From positions 1 through 51,972 of the forward strand of contig NZ_JAUSBZ010000137.1 in assembly GCF_030651755.1 (NCBI RefSeq): 51,972 nucleotides of DNA, in the 5' to 3' direction. A program made the position numbers and the translations under genes. Below, in pieces: positions 24,732 through 35,113 of the stretch. The stretch comes from Phenylobacterium sp. (GTDB lineage: Bacteria > Pseudomonadota > Alphaproteobacteria > Caulobacterales > Caulobacteraceae). Position 1 is the stretch's first letter. Every line of letters begins with the position of its first letter. The notes beneath the pieces are model-generated. The model was not told the origin of the DNA and did not search any database. It worked only from the letters and a program-made list of their open reading frames with translations.

Positions 24732-26819
24732 CTAGATCGTGCCCAGGGTTTTCAGGCGGGCGCGGGGATGAACCTCGTTCTGGCTCATCACCGGGGTCTG
24801 GCCGCGGAAGCGCTCAATGATGGAGCGGACATAGGGGCGGATGGCCGGGCTGGTCAGGAGGACCGGCGTTTCGCCGCTGAGGGCGGCGCGCTCGAACACT
24901 TCGCGCACCCCGCGGATGAAGTCCTGGAGACGGGAAGGCGCCAGGGCCAACTGCTTTTCTTCGCCGGGTCCGATAAGCGCCTCGGTAAAGGCGTTTTCCC
25001 ACTCCGGCGACAGGGTGACGATGGGCAGGGCGCCGTCATCACCGCGATAGGCGTAGGAGAGCTGGCGCGACAGGCGCGCGCGCACCTGTTCCACCAGCAA
25101 GGCCACTGAGCCCGTGTGCGGGGCGGCCTCGCCGATCCCTTCGAGGATCGCCGGCAGGTCGCGGATCGAGACCCGCTCACGCAGCAGGGCCTGCAGGACC
25201 CGCTGGACAGTGGTGGCCGTGGCGATCGCCGGGATCAGGTCATCGACCAGCTTCTTCTGTTCGCCAGGCAGGTCCCTCAACAGCTTCTGCACCTCGGAAT
25301 AGGACAGGAGCTCGGCCATGTTGTCCTTGAGGATCTCGGTCAGGTGGGTGGTCAGCACCGTGGCCGGATCGACGATGGTGTAGCCGCGGAAGGTGGCTTC
25401 CTCGCGAAGGGAGTCGTCGATCCAGGTGGCTGGCAGGCCGAAGGCCGGCTCGCGCATCTGCTCCCCCGGGATTTCCACCTGGCCCCCGCGGGGGTCCATG
25501 GCCATCAGCGAACCCAGGCGCACCTCGCCCTCTCCGGCGTCCAACTCCTTGATGCGGATGCAATAGCCCTGGGAGGGCAGCCGCATATTGTCGAGGATGC
25601 GGACCGAGGGCATGACGAAGCCGTACTCGGCCGCCAGGGTCCGGCGCAGGGCGCGGATCTGATCGGTGAGCCGGCGGCCCTCCAGGTCATTGATCAGTGG
25701 CAGCAGGCCATAGCCCAGCTCGATCTTGACCTCGTCGATAGCCAGGGTCTCGCTGATCGGCTCTTCCTGCGGCTCGCCGGTCGGCTCGATGACCGGGGCG
25801 GGCGGAGGCTCCAGGGACTTCCGACCCCGATAATAGGCCAGCGCTCCGGCGGCCAGCGCAACGGCGGCGAAGGGCAGGAACGGCATGCCCGGCACCAGGG
25901 CCAGCACCCCAGACGAGGCCGCCACCATGCCAAGGCCGACCGGGTTCATGGCCAGCTGCGCCACCAGGGCCTTGTCGGCCGAGCCCTCGACCCCGGCCTT
26001 GGACACCAGGAAGCCTGCGGCGATGGAGATGATCAGGGCGGGAATCTGGCTCACCAGACCATCGCCGATGGTCATGATGGTGTAGCTCGCCGCGGCGTCG
26101 CCCACAGGCATGCCGTGCTGCATCACACCGATGAGGATGCCGCCCAGGATGTTGATGACCACGATGATCAGGCCGGCAATGGCGTCGCCGCGGACGAATT
26201 TCGAGGCGCCGTCCATGGCCCCAAAGAAGGTGGATTCCTGCTCCAGATCCTTCCGGCGACGCTTGGCTTCCTCGTCTTCGATCAGGCCCGCAGACAGGTC
26301 GGCGTCGATGGCCATCTGCTTGCCAGGCATGGCGTCTAGGGTGAAGCGGGCGGCCACCTCGGCGATCCGTCCAGACCCCTTGCTGATGACCACGAAGTTC
26401 ACGATCACCAGGATGATGAACACGATCAGCCCGATGACGAAGTTGCCCCCCATCATCAGGTTGCCGAAGCCCTCGATGATCTTGCCCGCCCCGTCGGTGC
26501 CCTCGTGGCCATGGGCCAGGATCAGCCGGGTGGAGCCGATGTTCAGGCCCAGCCGATAGAGGGTGGTGACCAGCAGCACTGTCGGGAAGGCGCTGAACTC
26601 CAGCGGCTTCTTGATCAACAGTGAGGTCATCAGGATCAGGACGGCGCTGGTGATCGACAGCACCAGCAGGGCGTCCAGCAGAATCGCCGGGATCGGCAGG
26701 ATGAGCAGGACAATGATGCTGACCGCCCCGACGGCCAGGGCCACTTCCCCACGGGCCAGCCAGCCCAGCATCTCGCGGCCGGTGGGGTATGGGGCGGACG
26801 GACTCGGGGCCTGGGCCAT
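24732..26819 (-). CDS. flhA: Flagellar export gate protein FlhA
   Basis: Inner-membrane core of the flagellar type III secretion gate, 695 residues. The N-terminal half has about eight membrane helices with the highly conserved FHIPEP-family loop (TRFTLDAMPGKQMAIDADLS). The cytoplasmic C-terminal half, which docks late substrates and chaperones, runs from about residue 340 (GYGLLPLIND, IRALRRTLAAEYGFVMPSVR). Length is normal for the family. It starts 27 bp after the flbD stop on the same strand, so it may be the last gene of the fliF operon or have its own promoter. Confidence 0.97.
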   Translation of the reverse strand: MAQAPSPSAPYPTGREMLGWLARGEVALAVGAVSIIVLLILPIPAILLDALLVLSITSAVLILMTSLLIKKPLEFSAFPTVLLVTTLYRLGLNIGSTRLILAHGHEGTDGAGKIIEGFGNLMMGGNFVIGLIVFIILVIVNFVVISKGSGRIAEVAARFTLDAMPGKQMAIDADLSAGLIEDEEAKRRRKDLEQESTFFGAMDGASKFVRGDAIAGLIIVVINILGGILIGVMQHGMPVGDAAASYTIMTIGDGLVSQIPALIISIAAGFLVSKAGVEGSADKALVAQLAMNPVGLGMVAASSGVLALVPGMPFLPFAAVALAAGALAYYRGRKSLEPPPAPVIEPTGEPQEEPISETLAIDEVKIELGYGLLPLINDLEGRRLTDQIRALRRTLAAEYGFVMPSVRILDNMRLPSQGYCIRIKELDAGEGEVRLGSLMAMDPRGGQVEIPGEQMREPAFGLPATWIDDSLREEATFRGYTIVDPATVLTTHLTEILKDNMAELLSYSEVQKLLRDLPGEQKKLVDDLIPAIATATTVQRVLQALLRERVSIRDLPAILEGIGEAAPHTGSVALLVEQVRARLSRQLSYAYRGDDGALPIVTLSPEWENAFTEALIGPGEEKQLALAPSRLQDFIRGVREVFERAALSGETPVLLTSPAIRPYVRSIIERFRGQTPVMSQNEVHPRARLKTLGTI

Positions 26820-26846
26820 CAGTGACTCTCGACTTGCCTTGCGGCC

Positions 26847-28217
26847 TTAGGCGGCGTTGGCGCCGGCGCCCTGGGGCGCTGGCACGGCGACGCCGGCTTC
26901 GGTGTATTCCTTGAGCTTGTTGCGCAGGGTGCGGATCGAGATCCCCAGGATATTGGCGGCATGGGTGCGGTTGCCGGCGCAGTGTTCCAGAGTGTCGATG
27001 ATCAGCTGCTGCTCCATCTCGGCCACCGTCTGGCCGACAAAGCCGCGCTGGGCGGCCTCGGCGGCGAAGGTGGCCGCCTGGGCGGTGCGGGCGCCGGCGT
27101 CGGCCGGCGCCAGGGGCTGACCATCGGGGAGGCGCACGGCCTCCTCGGTGATCTCGTCGCCCACCGACAGCAGAACCGCCCGGTGCATGGCGTTTTCCAG
27201 CTCGCGGACATTGCCCGGCCAGCGGTGGGCGGCCAGGCGTCGCCGGGCCTCGGCCGAGATGGGTTTTTCGGCCATGCCATTGGCGGCGGCGTACTTCTTC
27301 ACAAAGAACTCGGCCATGACCAGGATATCGCCAGGCCGGTCGCGCAGGGCCGGCAGGCGCAGGTTCACCACATTGAGGCGATAGAGAAGGTCCTCGCGGA
27401 AGGTCCCTTCCTTGACGGCCTGGGCCAGGTCGCGGTTCGAGGTCGCCAGGATACGGATGTCGACCCGTACCGGCTTGGCGCCCCCCACACGGTCGATCTC
27501 CCGCTCCTGGATAGCGCGCAGCAGCTTGGCCTGCAGGCGGGCGTCCATCTCGGAGATTTCGTCCAGCAACAGGGTGCCGCCATTGGCCTCCTCAAACTTG
27601 CCGATCCGACGGGCCAAGGCGCCGGTGAAGGCCCCCTTTTCGTGGCCGAAAAGCTCACTTTCCAGCAGGTTTTCCGGGATTGCGGCGCAGTTGACCGAGA
27701 TGAAGGGCTTGGTGGCGCGGCGGGACTTCTGGTGGACGTAGCGGGCCACCACTTCCTTGCCCGAACCACTCTCGCCGGTGATCAGGATCGAGGCGTCGGA
27801 GGTGGCCACCTGGTCGGCGAGCTTCAGTACCGCCTGCATGTTGGGATCACGCACCACCATGGGCCGATTGTCATCGGCGACCGCGGCCAGGACCGCGGCG
27901 ATCAGGGCGGCGTCCGGCGGGAGCGGGATGAACTCCTTGGCGCCGGCGCGGATGGCGGCGGCGGCCCGGTCCGGGTCGGCGCCGACCCCCCAGGCCCCCA
28001 CCCGCACGCGGATGCGTTCAGCCGCGGTGGCCGCGAACAGGGCGGCGATGTCGAGGTCATCATCCACCAGCAGCAGAGCGGCCCCTGGGCCCGCGCGTAG
28101 AGCATGGGTGGCGGCCGCGACCGTCTCCACATGGCTCACCTTGGCGCCGGCGCCCATCGCCATCTTCACCGCTGCCGAGAGCTGTCCGTCCAGTTTTCCG
28201 ACGACCAGAAGCCGCAT
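26847..28217 (-). CDS. flbD: Sigma-54 activator FlbD of the flagellar cascade
   Basis: NtrC-type enhancer-binding protein of 456 residues that in Caulobacter turns on class III/IV flagellar genes with sigma-54 and represses fliF. Domains: a receiver-like N-terminus (1-115), AAA+ domain with Walker A GESGSGKE (148-155) and the sigma-54 contact loop GAFTGA (195-200), and a Fis-type HTH at the end ([20 protein letters not shown]). The receiver has VDDDLDI where a phospho-Asp might lie, but lacks the usual acidic triad and the Lys/Thr signature, as known for FlbD, which relies on FliX instead. The start at 28217 has GGAG eight bases upstream. It follows fliN by 27 bp. Confidence 0.95.
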   Translation of the reverse strand: MRLLVVGKLDGQLSAAVKMAMGAGAKVSHVETVAAATHALRAGPGAALLLVDDDLDIAALFAATAAERIRVRVGAWGVGADPDRAAAAIRAGAKEFIPLPPDAALIAAVLAAVADDNRPMVVRDPNMQAVLKLADQVATSDASILITGESGSGKEVVARYVHQKSRRATKPFISVNCAAIPENLLESELFGHEKGAFTGALARRIGKFEEANGGTLLLDEISEMDARLQAKLLRAIQEREIDRVGGAKPVRVDIRILATSNRDLAQAVKEGTFREDLLYRLNVVNLRLPALRDRPGDILVMAEFFVKKYAAANGMAEKPISAEARRRLAAHRWPGNVRELENAMHRAVLLSVGDEITEEAVRLPDGQPLAPADAGARTAQAATFAAEAAQRGFVGQTVAEMEQQLIIDTLEHCAGNRTHAANILGISIRTLRNKLKEYTEAGVAVPAPQGAGANAA

Positions 28218-28244
28218 GTTCAAATCTCCTTACGCGCCGCCGCC

Positions 28245-28580
28245 TTAGGCCGCCGTGTCGCCGTCCTTGATGATTTCCGTCATCGTCACCCCGAGGCGCT
28301 CGTCGACGATGACGACCTCCCCCCGGGCGACCAGGCGATTGTTCACATAGATGTCGATGGCCTCGCCGACCTTGCGGTCGAGTTCGAGGATGCTGCCCGA
28401 GGACAGTTGCAGGAGCTGGGCGACGGACATCTGGGCCCGGCCCAGAACCGCCGAGATGCTGACAGGAACGTCGAAGACCGGCGCCAGATCGCTGGCCGCC
28501 TTCTCCACGCCCTCAGCGCCGTAGTCCACCACGGGAAGATCCCCCGGTCCGAGCTCCTCAAGTTTCAATTCGTCAGACAT
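28245..28580 (-). CDS. fliN: Flagellar motor switch protein FliN
   Basis: C-ring protein of 111 residues. The SpoA fold is clear: VSISAVLGRAQMSVAQLLQL, SGSILELDRKVGEAIDIYVN, ARGEVVIVDERLGVTMTEI. It forms the lower C-ring with FliM and controls rotation direction and export docking. It follows flbE by 18 bp and precedes flbD. fliM and fliL are not in the window. Confidence 0.95.
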   Translation of the reverse strand: MSDELKLEELGPGDLPVVDYGAEGVEKAASDLAPVFDVPVSISAVLGRAQMSVAQLLQLSSGSILELDRKVGEAIDIYVNNRLVARGEVVIVDERLGVTMTEIIKDGDTAA

Positions 28581-28598
28581 GCTTGGTCCTTTCGCCCG

Positions 28599-29249
28599 TC
28601 AGGCGTCGCCGCCGGGAATGAGGGGTTCAGCGTGAAGGCCTTCGGCGGCCAGGGCCGCGTGCAGGGCCTCGGCCACCCGCTGGACGGCGGCGGCCGGATC
28701 GAAGCGGGCTGCTCCGTCGCCGAAATCGAGGGCGAAGGCGGTCGGCCCCAGGTTTGGATCGTTGCGCACCTGAATCTGGCCGGAAAAGCCGATCGCCTGC
28801 GCGGCCTGGGTCAACAGGGGTTCCAGCCCCTCGGCCATGGCCGGCGCCACGGTCACCAACAGGCGCGGGGCGGTCTCGATTTCACGGGCCAGAGAGTCCA
28901 GGGCCGCCTGCAGGGGCGCCCGGGGAAAGGCGTCGAGGGCGGCGTCGGCGATCGACTGGCCACAGGCCAGCGCCAGTTCGGCCGAGCCCACCCGATGGGC
29001 GTGGGCGACCTCGGCCAGGCGGGGCAGGGCCGCCTGGCAGGCCTGGGCGATCTGCGAGAGGGCTGCGGCCTGCTGGGCTTCGATCCGCGCCATGGCCGCC
29101 TGCTCGCCCTCGACATAGGCCTGGGCGCGAATGACTTCGACCTCTTCCAGGGGATAGATGCGCTTGGGGCGTGCGGAAGCCTGCGCCACGGCGCCGGCGT
29201 CGTCGAAGACGGTGTCGAAATCGAATTTGCGCAGGACGGGCTCGGTCAT
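28599..29249 (-). CDS. flbE: FlbE / FliH-like flagellar export regulator
   Basis: Protein of 216 residues in the place of FliH, the export-ATPase regulator. A charged, Ala/Gln-rich helical middle (YVEGEQAAMARIEAQQAAAL) and a C-terminal domain with RNDPNLGPTAFALDFGDGAA resemble the FliH/HrpE fold. In Caulobacter the gene at this spot between fliG and fliN is called flbE. Its ATG overlaps the fliG TGA by one base. Identity is supported mainly by position and overall pattern because this family is weakly conserved. Confidence 0.85.
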   Translation of the reverse strand: MTEPVLRKFDFDTVFDDAGAVAQASARPKRIYPLEEVEVIRAQAYVEGEQAAMARIEAQQAAALSQIAQACQAALPRLAEVAHAHRVGSAELALACGQSIADAALDAFPRAPLQAALDSLAREIETAPRLLVTVAPAMAEGLEPLLTQAAQAIGFSGQIQVRNDPNLGPTAFALDFGDGAARFDPAAAVQRVAEALHAALAAEGLHAEPLIPGGDA

Positions 29250-30292
29250 CAGTAGATCAGCTCGTCATCGCCGCCGGCGCCGGCCAGCATGATCTCGCCC
29301 TTCGCGGCCAGGTCCTTGGCCACCTGGACCATCTTCATCTGCGCCTGATCGACATCCTTCAGCCGGACGGGGCCCATGCCTTCCATGTCCTCGCGCATGA
29401 TCTTGGCCGCACGCTCGGACATGTTGGAGAAGAACATTTCGCGCAGGGCGTCCGACGCCCCCTTCAGCGCCAGGCCCAGCTGATCCTTTTCGACCCCGCG
29501 CAGCAGGGTCTGGACGCCACCCGGATCAAGCTTGGACAGGTCTTCGAAGACGAACATCAGGGCCCGGATGCGCTCAGCGCTTTCGCGGTTGCGCTCTTCC
29601 AGCGCGGCCATGAAGCGCGACTCCGTCTGACGGTCGAAGGAGTTGAAGATATCCGCCATCATCTCATGGCTGTCGCGCTTGGAAGTGCGCGCCAGGTTCG
29701 ACATGAACTCGGTCCGCAGGGTCTGTTCGATCTTGTCCAGGATCTCGCGCTGCACGGGTTCCATGCGCAGCATGCGAGTGACGCACTCCAGGGCGAAGTC
29801 CTCGGGCAGGGCGGCCAGGACCCGGGCGGCGTGCTCGCCCTTCACCTTGGACAGGATGACGGCGACGGTCTGGGGATATTCGTTCTTCAGATAATTGGCG
29901 AGGACCGCCTCGTTCACATTGCCGAGCTTGTCCCACATGGTCCGACCCGCCGGCCCGCGGATCTCCTCCATCAGGGCCTCGACCTTGTCGCTCGGCAGGA
30001 AGGCCTGCAGCAGCTTCTGGGTCTGCTCGAACGATCCCATGATGGTGCCGGCGCCGGACATGCCCGACACGAACTCCACCAGCAAAGCCTCGACCACATC
30101 GGCCGCCACGGTGCCGAGGCTGGCCATGGCCTGGGAGACCTCCTTGATCTCCTCCTCGTCCAAATTCTGCCAGATGGTGGCGTGATCCTCGCCAAGCGCG
30201 AGCAGGACCACGGCGGCCTTTTCCGGCCCGCTCAGCTGGCTGGGATCGGTGATGGACTTGTTCCGGCCGCCGCCACGCACAACGAGACTCAT
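29249..30292 (-). CDS. fliG: Flagellar motor switch protein FliG
   Basis: C-ring protein of 347 residues linking the MS ring (FliF) to the switch and carrying the torque-generating charges. Three armadillo-like domains are recognisable: N-terminal [16 protein letters not shown], a middle domain with [22 protein letters not shown], and the C-terminal torque helix region with RMFVFEDL-like ([18 protein letters not shown]) and conserved acidic/basic residues ([14 protein letters not shown]). It overlaps fliF by 4 bp and flbE by 1 bp, indicating a tightly coupled operon. Confidence 0.97.
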   Translation of the reverse strand: MSLVVRGGGRNKSITDPSQLSGPEKAAVVLLALGEDHATIWQNLDEEEIKEVSQAMASLGTVAADVVEALLVEFVSGMSGAGTIMGSFEQTQKLLQAFLPSDKVEALMEEIRGPAGRTMWDKLGNVNEAVLANYLKNEYPQTVAVILSKVKGEHAARVLAALPEDFALECVTRMLRMEPVQREILDKIEQTLRTEFMSNLARTSKRDSHEMMADIFNSFDRQTESRFMAALEERNRESAERIRALMFVFEDLSKLDPGGVQTLLRGVEKDQLGLALKGASDALREMFFSNMSERAAKIMREDMEGMGPVRLKDVDQAQMKMVQVAKDLAAKGEIMLAGAGGDDELIY

Positions 30293-31944
30293 GCGGATTC
30301 GTGGAGCCAGCTGCGCAGGATCGAGACCGACTGCTCAGGATGGGTCTCGACGAAGTCGGCCACCCGCTTGACCGACGAGGCCTTCACCTGGCCTTCGATC
30401 CGCGCGATGTCGATCTTCTGCTCCAACTCCCCCGGATTGGGCAGGGCCAGGGGTTGGCCGGTCTCGGGGTCGACCGCGACCTGGACGGTCTGGCCGTCGG
30501 GTGTGGTGGTGACCACCCGCGTGATGGTCTGCATCGGCAGGCCGCCGCCTGATCCGCCGCCCGCGCTCTTCAGGAGCGGGCGAACGACGAAGAACACGAT
30601 CAGCAGGGCGACGATGGCCAGGATGGCCAGCTCGACGGCCCGCATGATGTCGTTCTTGTCGAAGTCGGTAAGGGGGTTTCCCGACTCGACCCCGCCCATT
30701 TCCACCGGACTATCGAAGGGCATGTTGATCACGGTGACCTGGTCGCCGCGCTCTTCATTGTAACCGACGGCGGTGCGAACCAGCTGTTCGATCCGGGCCA
30801 TCTCGTCTTCGCTGCGCGCGGCATATTCCCCGGGTCGGCCGTCTTCGCCGATGGGCCGGACGCCATCCACGGCCACCGCCACAGAGAGGCGTTGCACCCT
30901 GCCGGGCTCATTGACCTCGGTGCGCACCTTCTTGGAAATTTCGTAATTGGTGGTCGACTCCGTGCGGCCGCTGGCCGAGCCCAGGCCGCCGCCGGCTTCA
31001 GGCGCGCCCAGGCCGCCAGGGATGTTGGCGTCGGCGGTGACCATCCCGTTGTTGTTGGCCTCGGTCTCGTTGGCGTTTTCCTCGACCGTCTGCTCCGAAC
31101 GCACCACCTGACCATCGGGGTCATAGGTCTCTTCCTGCAGGGTCACCCGCGCCAGATCCAGTTCAGCGGTGACATTCACCCGCGCCTTGCCTGGGCCAAC
31201 GACGCTTTCCACCATCGCCTTGACAGTCTTGGCGATGCGTTGTTCGACCTCGCTCTTGCGGCTGTCGGCGATTTCGCCGGCGAAGCTCTCACCGCCAGCC
31301 GACAGGGTCTTGCCATGCTGGTCGACGACCGTGACCCGGGCCGGTGTCATGCGCGGCACGGCGCCGGCCACAAGGTTCTGAACGGCGCGAACCTGCTCCG
31401 GCGTCGGGGCGCGGCCGCCGACGCCCATGGTGATGGAGGCCGAGGGTTCCTCAGCGGCTTCCTCGAACAGCTGGCGCTTGGGCAGGACCAGATGGACCCG
31501 GGCCGAGGTGACGCCGTCCAGGCCGCGGATGGTGCGGGCCAGCTCCCCTTCCAGGGCGCGCTGGCGGTTCAGCTGCTGGACAAAGTCTGTCTGGCCCAGG
31601 GCGCTGGAGTTGTCGAAGATCTCATAGCCCACCGAGCCCGCTGTCGGCAGGCCCTGGCTGGACAGCAAAAGTCGGGTGGAGGCCACTTCATCGCGGTTGA
31701 CCAGGATGGTCGAGCCGTCGCCCTTCACCTCGTATTTCACCCGGGCCTGCTCCAGGGCCTGGGTGATCGAGCCCGCTTCGCGCATGTCGAGGTTGGAATA
31801 GAGCAGAGCCTTGGGTTGGCCCAGATTCATGGTCACAGCGATCAGGGCCGCAGCCACGCCGGCGCCAATGCCGAGAATGGCGGCCAGCCGGCCGATCCCG
31901 AACCTTTGCAAGGCGGCTACAAACTGATTCAAGGCGCGTCCCAC
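30289..31944 (-). CDS. fliF: Flagellar MS-ring protein FliF
   Basis: Inner-membrane protein of about 551 residues that builds the MS ring, the first flagellar structure assembled. Two membrane helices (about residues 18-40 and 437-460) flank a large periplasmic part with the ring-building motifs: [14 protein letters not shown], and [17 protein letters not shown] before the second helix. The C-terminus ([15 protein letters not shown]) binds FliG. The start is the GTG at 31944; a TTG at 31932 with a better-placed GGTGGGA is a close alternative. It is first gene of the operon fliF-fliG-flbE-fliN-flbD. Confidence 0.96.
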   Translation of the reverse strand: MGRALNQFVAALQRFGIGRLAAILGIGAGVAAALIAVTMNLGQPKALLYSNLDMREAGSITQALEQARVKYEVKGDGSTILVNRDEVASTRLLLSSQGLPTAGSVGYEIFDNSSALGQTDFVQQLNRQRALEGELARTIRGLDGVTSARVHLVLPKRQLFEEAAEEPSASITMGVGGRAPTPEQVRAVQNLVAGAVPRMTPARVTVVDQHGKTLSAGGESFAGEIADSRKSEVEQRIAKTVKAMVESVVGPGKARVNVTAELDLARVTLQEETYDPDGQVVRSEQTVEENANETEANNNGMVTADANIPGGLGAPEAGGGLGSASGRTESTTNYEISKKVRTEVNEPGRVQRLSVAVAVDGVRPIGEDGRPGEYAARSEDEMARIEQLVRTAVGYNEERGDQVTVINMPFDSPVEMGGVESGNPLTDFDKNDIMRAVELAILAIVALLIVFFVVRPLLKSAGGGSGGGLPMQTITRVVTTTPDGQTVQVAVDPETGQPLALPNPGELEQKIDIARIEGQVKASSVKRVADFVETHPEQSVSILRSWLHESA

Positions 31945-31993
31945 CCCAAAACCCTACGCCCGGCGCCCACTTTGGGCCGGCCGCTAGGCAGGA

Positions 31994-32061
31994 TTTACCC
32001 AGTCGATGGTAAACGCCGCGTTTAAGTCTTGGCATTGCGGCCCCTGCGGCGAAGTTTGCCG
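31994..32061 (-). promoter_or_regulatory. Candidate CtrA box and dyads upstream of fliF
   Basis: TAAA-N7-TTTA at 32010-32024 (continuing to TTTAAG) is a close variant of the CtrA consensus TTAA-N7-TTAA. On the fliF strand it includes TTTACCAT, near the TTAACCAT core of Caulobacter class II promoters. TTTACC (31994-31999) and GGTAAA (32008-32013) form a second dyad. CGGC-N7-GCCG at 32047-32061 is a GC dyad that could be an FlbD (ftr) site. They lie 50-117 bp upstream of fliF. Binding is inferred from the known regulation of fliF by CtrA and FlbD. Confidence 0.5.
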
Positions 32062-32118
32062 GCGGGACTTGATGTCGCAGCCCGGGCGGGGCGCGCCCGC
32101 CCCCGGCCCGGTCGCGAT

Positions 32119-34245
32119 TTAGCTGCTCCAGGGTGTCAGGGCGCCCCAGTGGAACAGCACCACGGCGAAGGCGGCATAGATCAGGGTGGTGGCTGTGAAG
32201 GCGAGCTTGCGCGCCACCGGCCAGCTGTCGAGGCGACGACCGCCGCGCCAGATGCTCAGCAGGGAGGCCAGGGTGAACAGGGTGAGCACAGCGGCCACCA
32301 GGGCGCAGGCCGAGGCCAGGAGCAGCCGCGCGCCGGGCCAAGTGTAGACGACTTGGGCTGTGTCCGACGCGCCCATGATCCAGGCGCCGAACAGACCCAT
32401 AGCCAACAGCCATAGGGCCGCCTGGATGGTCTGGACCAGGCTGGCCTGACTCTGGATCTGTGTCTGGCGCAGGTCGCGGCGGTTGCGCAGGGCCAGCCCC
32501 ACCAGGGTGGCGATCGCCGCCAGGGCGGCAAGGCCCGCCAGCCAGGTCAACATGGCGGGGCGGCTCCAGAGGCCGACGCGCTGAAAGCGGACCTCGTTGA
32601 AGGTCCCCTGAAAGGCCGTGGCCCGGCCGCCGGCGATGTCGAACACCATCCGGTCAGGTCCAGTTGTGGAAATAAATCTTCCTTGGGCGGGGTCCCCGTC
32701 GGGAAGCCAGGTTTGCGATCCGGTGAGGCGGTGGGTCACCAGACGTCCATCCCGGGTGACCTGGACGCTGACGCCCGAGAGAATGAATCCCACGAAGCGC
32801 TCCAGGCCCACATAGGCCCGACGGGTCCCCAGATAATGGCCTTCATACCGGCCAGCCAGACGTCGCAGGTCTGGATGCCCCGTCTGAGGGGGGGCCGCCG
32901 CCGGTCCATAGAACTGCGCCACCACCTGGGCCGGAAGCCGGGCGGCCAGTTCCGCGCCGTTCTCGGTGTTGACGCTGATGAACACCCCAAGACCCAGATC
33001 CGGGACCATCACCATGTTGGAGGCGAAGGACAGGGTGCCGCCCGCATGCCCGTAGCCCTTGCGCCCCCCAGGGAGGGGGTAGGCGATGAAGCCGTGGGGC
33101 CAGTCATTGATGCCGGCCTCATTGGGCCGAAGCGGCGTGCGGAAGGCCCGGGCCGTCGCCGGACCAAAGAGTCTGGCGTCCTCGCCGAATGCGCCGTCGT
33201 TCAGCAGGACGATCATATAGCGGGCCATGTCGGCCGCCGTGGACGAGGCCGAGCCCGCCGGAGCCAGGTGGCCCAGATATTCAAAGGGACGCACCTGGAA
33301 ACCCTGGACCGGCGACCAGCGGAAGCCGTCGGACAGGTCGCGGGCGAGGTTTTCGGGCATGGGGGCGGGAATGCCCTGACGCGGCGGATGGGGCTCACGG
33401 AAGCTCGTGCGGGTCATCCCCAGGGGACCAGTGATTCGCCCCTCCACCAGTTCTTCGAAAGGGCGTCCCGACACATAGACCAGGGCCTGTCCCGCCAGTC
33501 CGACGCCGTAGTTCGAATAGGTGGGGAACTGTCCCGGTTCGCGCACCCGGCGGGGGCGTTCCTGGCGCAGATACTGGGCCATGGGGCGCTCGCGATCAAA
33601 ATTCCGCTCCATCAACTGGCCGAGGACGCGGTCCTCGAATCCCGGGGAGTGGTCCAGCAGATGGGCCACCTGGACCGGCTGGGCGAAGCCTTGATCGCGG
33701 ATCTGGAGCTGTTCAGGCAGATAGAGGTTGATCGGGGCGTCGATCCTGATGCGCCCGGCCTGAATCTCCTCCATCAGCAGGATCCAGGTGAAGGTCTTTG
33801 AGATGGAGCCGATGCGGAACAGGGTGCGGTCCGGGTCGACCTGCCGCTGCGGCGAGAGGCTGGCGTGGCCATAGCCCTTTTTCAGAATCACCTGACCGTC
33901 TTGCACCACCGAGACCGTAACCCCGGCGATGCGGTCCCTGGCCATGGCCGAGCCGATCACCCCGTCCAGATAGGCCTCCAGCTGGGCCGGGTCGACAGGG
34001 GTTACGCCCTGGGCCGTGGGGCTGTCGATTGCGGCGGCTGCGGCCGCGGCGCCGTCCGCCGAGGCCGCAGGCGGCCCAACTGGTCGAGGCGCGGGCCTTG
34101 GCCGGGCTGGCGAGCGCGGGGCGGGGTTGGCCAGGGCCTCATAGGGGATGGGCCCGTCCGGCAGGGCGGGCTGAGCCTGTCCAGGCAGAGGCAGGCACAG
34201 GGCCGCAACGAGCGTCACCACCGCAAGCTTGGGCAAGAAGCGCAT
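32119..34245 (-). CDS. Serine hydrolase of the beta-lactamase/PBP fold with C-terminal membrane helices
   Basis: Protein of 708 residues. A signal peptide (residues 1-25, ending GQAQ) and a Pro/Ala-rich linker (30-80) precede a class C beta-lactamase-type domain with SxxK Ser147-Lys150 (GSISKTF), the YSN motif (TYSNYG) and a KTG-like HAG (GYGHAGG). A small beta-domain follows (about 430-550). The last 150 residues contain about four hydrophobic helices. Members of this group are esterases, D-aminopeptidases or carboxypeptidases rather than true beta-lactamases. The start at 34245 (MRFLPK) is preferred over the GTG three bases earlier. It is the last gene of the run that starts with sspB. Confidence 0.85.
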   Translation of the reverse strand: MRFLPKLAVVTLVAALCLPLPGQAQPALPDGPIPYEALANPAPRSPARPRPAPRPVGPPAASADGAAAAAAAIDSPTAQGVTPVDPAQLEAYLDGVIGSAMARDRIAGVTVSVVQDGQVILKKGYGHASLSPQRQVDPDRTLFRIGSISKTFTWILLMEEIQAGRIRIDAPINLYLPEQLQIRDQGFAQPVQVAHLLDHSPGFEDRVLGQLMERNFDRERPMAQYLRQERPRRVREPGQFPTYSNYGVGLAGQALVYVSGRPFEELVEGRITGPLGMTRTSFREPHPPRQGIPAPMPENLARDLSDGFRWSPVQGFQVRPFEYLGHLAPAGSASSTAADMARYMIVLLNDGAFGEDARLFGPATARAFRTPLRPNEAGINDWPHGFIAYPLPGGRKGYGHAGGTLSFASNMVMVPDLGLGVFISVNTENGAELAARLPAQVVAQFYGPAAAPPQTGHPDLRRLAGRYEGHYLGTRRAYVGLERFVGFILSGVSVQVTRDGRLVTHRLTGSQTWLPDGDPAQGRFISTTGPDRMVFDIAGGRATAFQGTFNEVRFQRVGLWSRPAMLTWLAGLAALAAIATLVGLALRNRRDLRQTQIQSQASLVQTIQAALWLLAMGLFGAWIMGASDTAQVVYTWPGARLLLASACALVAAVLTLFTLASLLSIWRGGRRLDSWPVARKLAFTATTLIYAAFAVVLFHWGALTPWSS

Positions 34246-34290
34246 CACCGGAACTCGCTCTGTCTGGAAAACTCCCCACGAAGCTCCCTT

Positions 34291-35112
34291 CTAGGGCGCC
34301 GCGACGGGGCCTCCAAGGCGCAGCGTCTCTGCTTGGCGCGCGCCTGCGAAGGTCAATAGGGGAAGCAGGGCGCGAAGCTGTGGACCAATCCACACCTGCG
34401 GCTCCGAAGGGGGGCTGACGCCCTCCGTTTTCTCGCGTTCGGCGACGCAGGCGCCGACGGCGCGACTCAGGGCGATGAAGTCCGCCACCTGGTCGATCGC
34501 GCTCAGGAAACAGGCGTCGAAATAGGGATAGGTGTCAGCCTCCCCGCAGCCAAATGAGGTCCGGTCTGGCCGGGCGGCGGTCAGGATCATCCGGTTGGGC
34601 TTGGCCAGGGCCGGGACAAAGACGCCGGAGAAACAGGCCGAAATCACCACCACCGTGGGTTTCTCCCCACAGCTGCGGTCCAGCATCAGACCAAGAATCT
34701 GCGGCGCCAGGATCTGGTCGTCGACCAGGACGCCCCGGGGGTCTCCATGAGAGGTGAAATAGACCAGGCAGCCCCTTGCGGCTGGGGCCAGGGTGCTCAG
34801 GCTCTGATAGATGGCCCGGGCCGAGGCCTTCTGCGGGCGCTGCCCCCTGTCGCCCTCGGGACGGACGGAAAACTGCGCCACCTGACTGTCGTCGAGTCCG
34901 AGGCCGATGATGGCGCGTGAGATGTCTCGACGGGCGTTGTCAAAGGCCTTGGTGGGACCGCCCAGGGACCCCTTGTCGTCGCCAGCCACCACCACCGCGA
35001 CCCAGGACTGGAAGGGTTCGGCCAGGGCGACCGCCGGCCAGGTCATGCCGCAGGCGAGGCCGAGCGCCAGGGCGCAGATCCGAAACCTCAGACCGGCGCG
35101 CTGGCGGGCCAA
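34291..35112 (-). CDS. C13 (legumain-type) caspase-fold cysteine peptidase, secreted
   Basis: Protein of about 273 residues with a signal peptide (hydrophobic stretch about 11-31, ending AVALA before EPFQSW). The caspase-like fold has its catalytic pair: His122 in YFTSHG and Cys160 in VISACFSG, each after a hydrophobic strand, as in the C13 peptidase family (legumain, GPI transamidase Gpi8). The start is uncertain: the TTG at 35112 begins 2 bp after the thioesterase stop and gives a good signal peptide; a longer frame to 35190 would run through that gene. No prodomain is seen. Bacterial C13 proteins are poorly studied and the substrate is unknown. Confidence 0.78.
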   Translation of the reverse strand: MARQRAGLRFRICALALGLACGMTWPAVALAEPFQSWVAVVVAGDDKGSLGGPTKAFDNARRDISRAIIGLGLDDSQVAQFSVRPEGDRGQRPQKASARAIYQSLSTLAPAARGCLVYFTSHGDPRGVLVDDQILAPQILGLMLDRSCGEKPTVVVISACFSGVFVPALAKPNRMILTAARPDRTSFGCGEADTYPYFDACFLSAIDQVADFIALSRAVGACVAEREKTEGVSPPSEPQVWIGPQLRALLPLLTFAGARQAETLRLGGPVAAP

Positions 35113-35113
35113 G

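Noticed and set aside
32119..34245. True beta-lactamase (antibiotic resistance)
   Set aside because: SxxK and YSN are shared by many esterases and peptidases; the added C-terminal membrane helices and beta domain are not typical of resistance enzymes.
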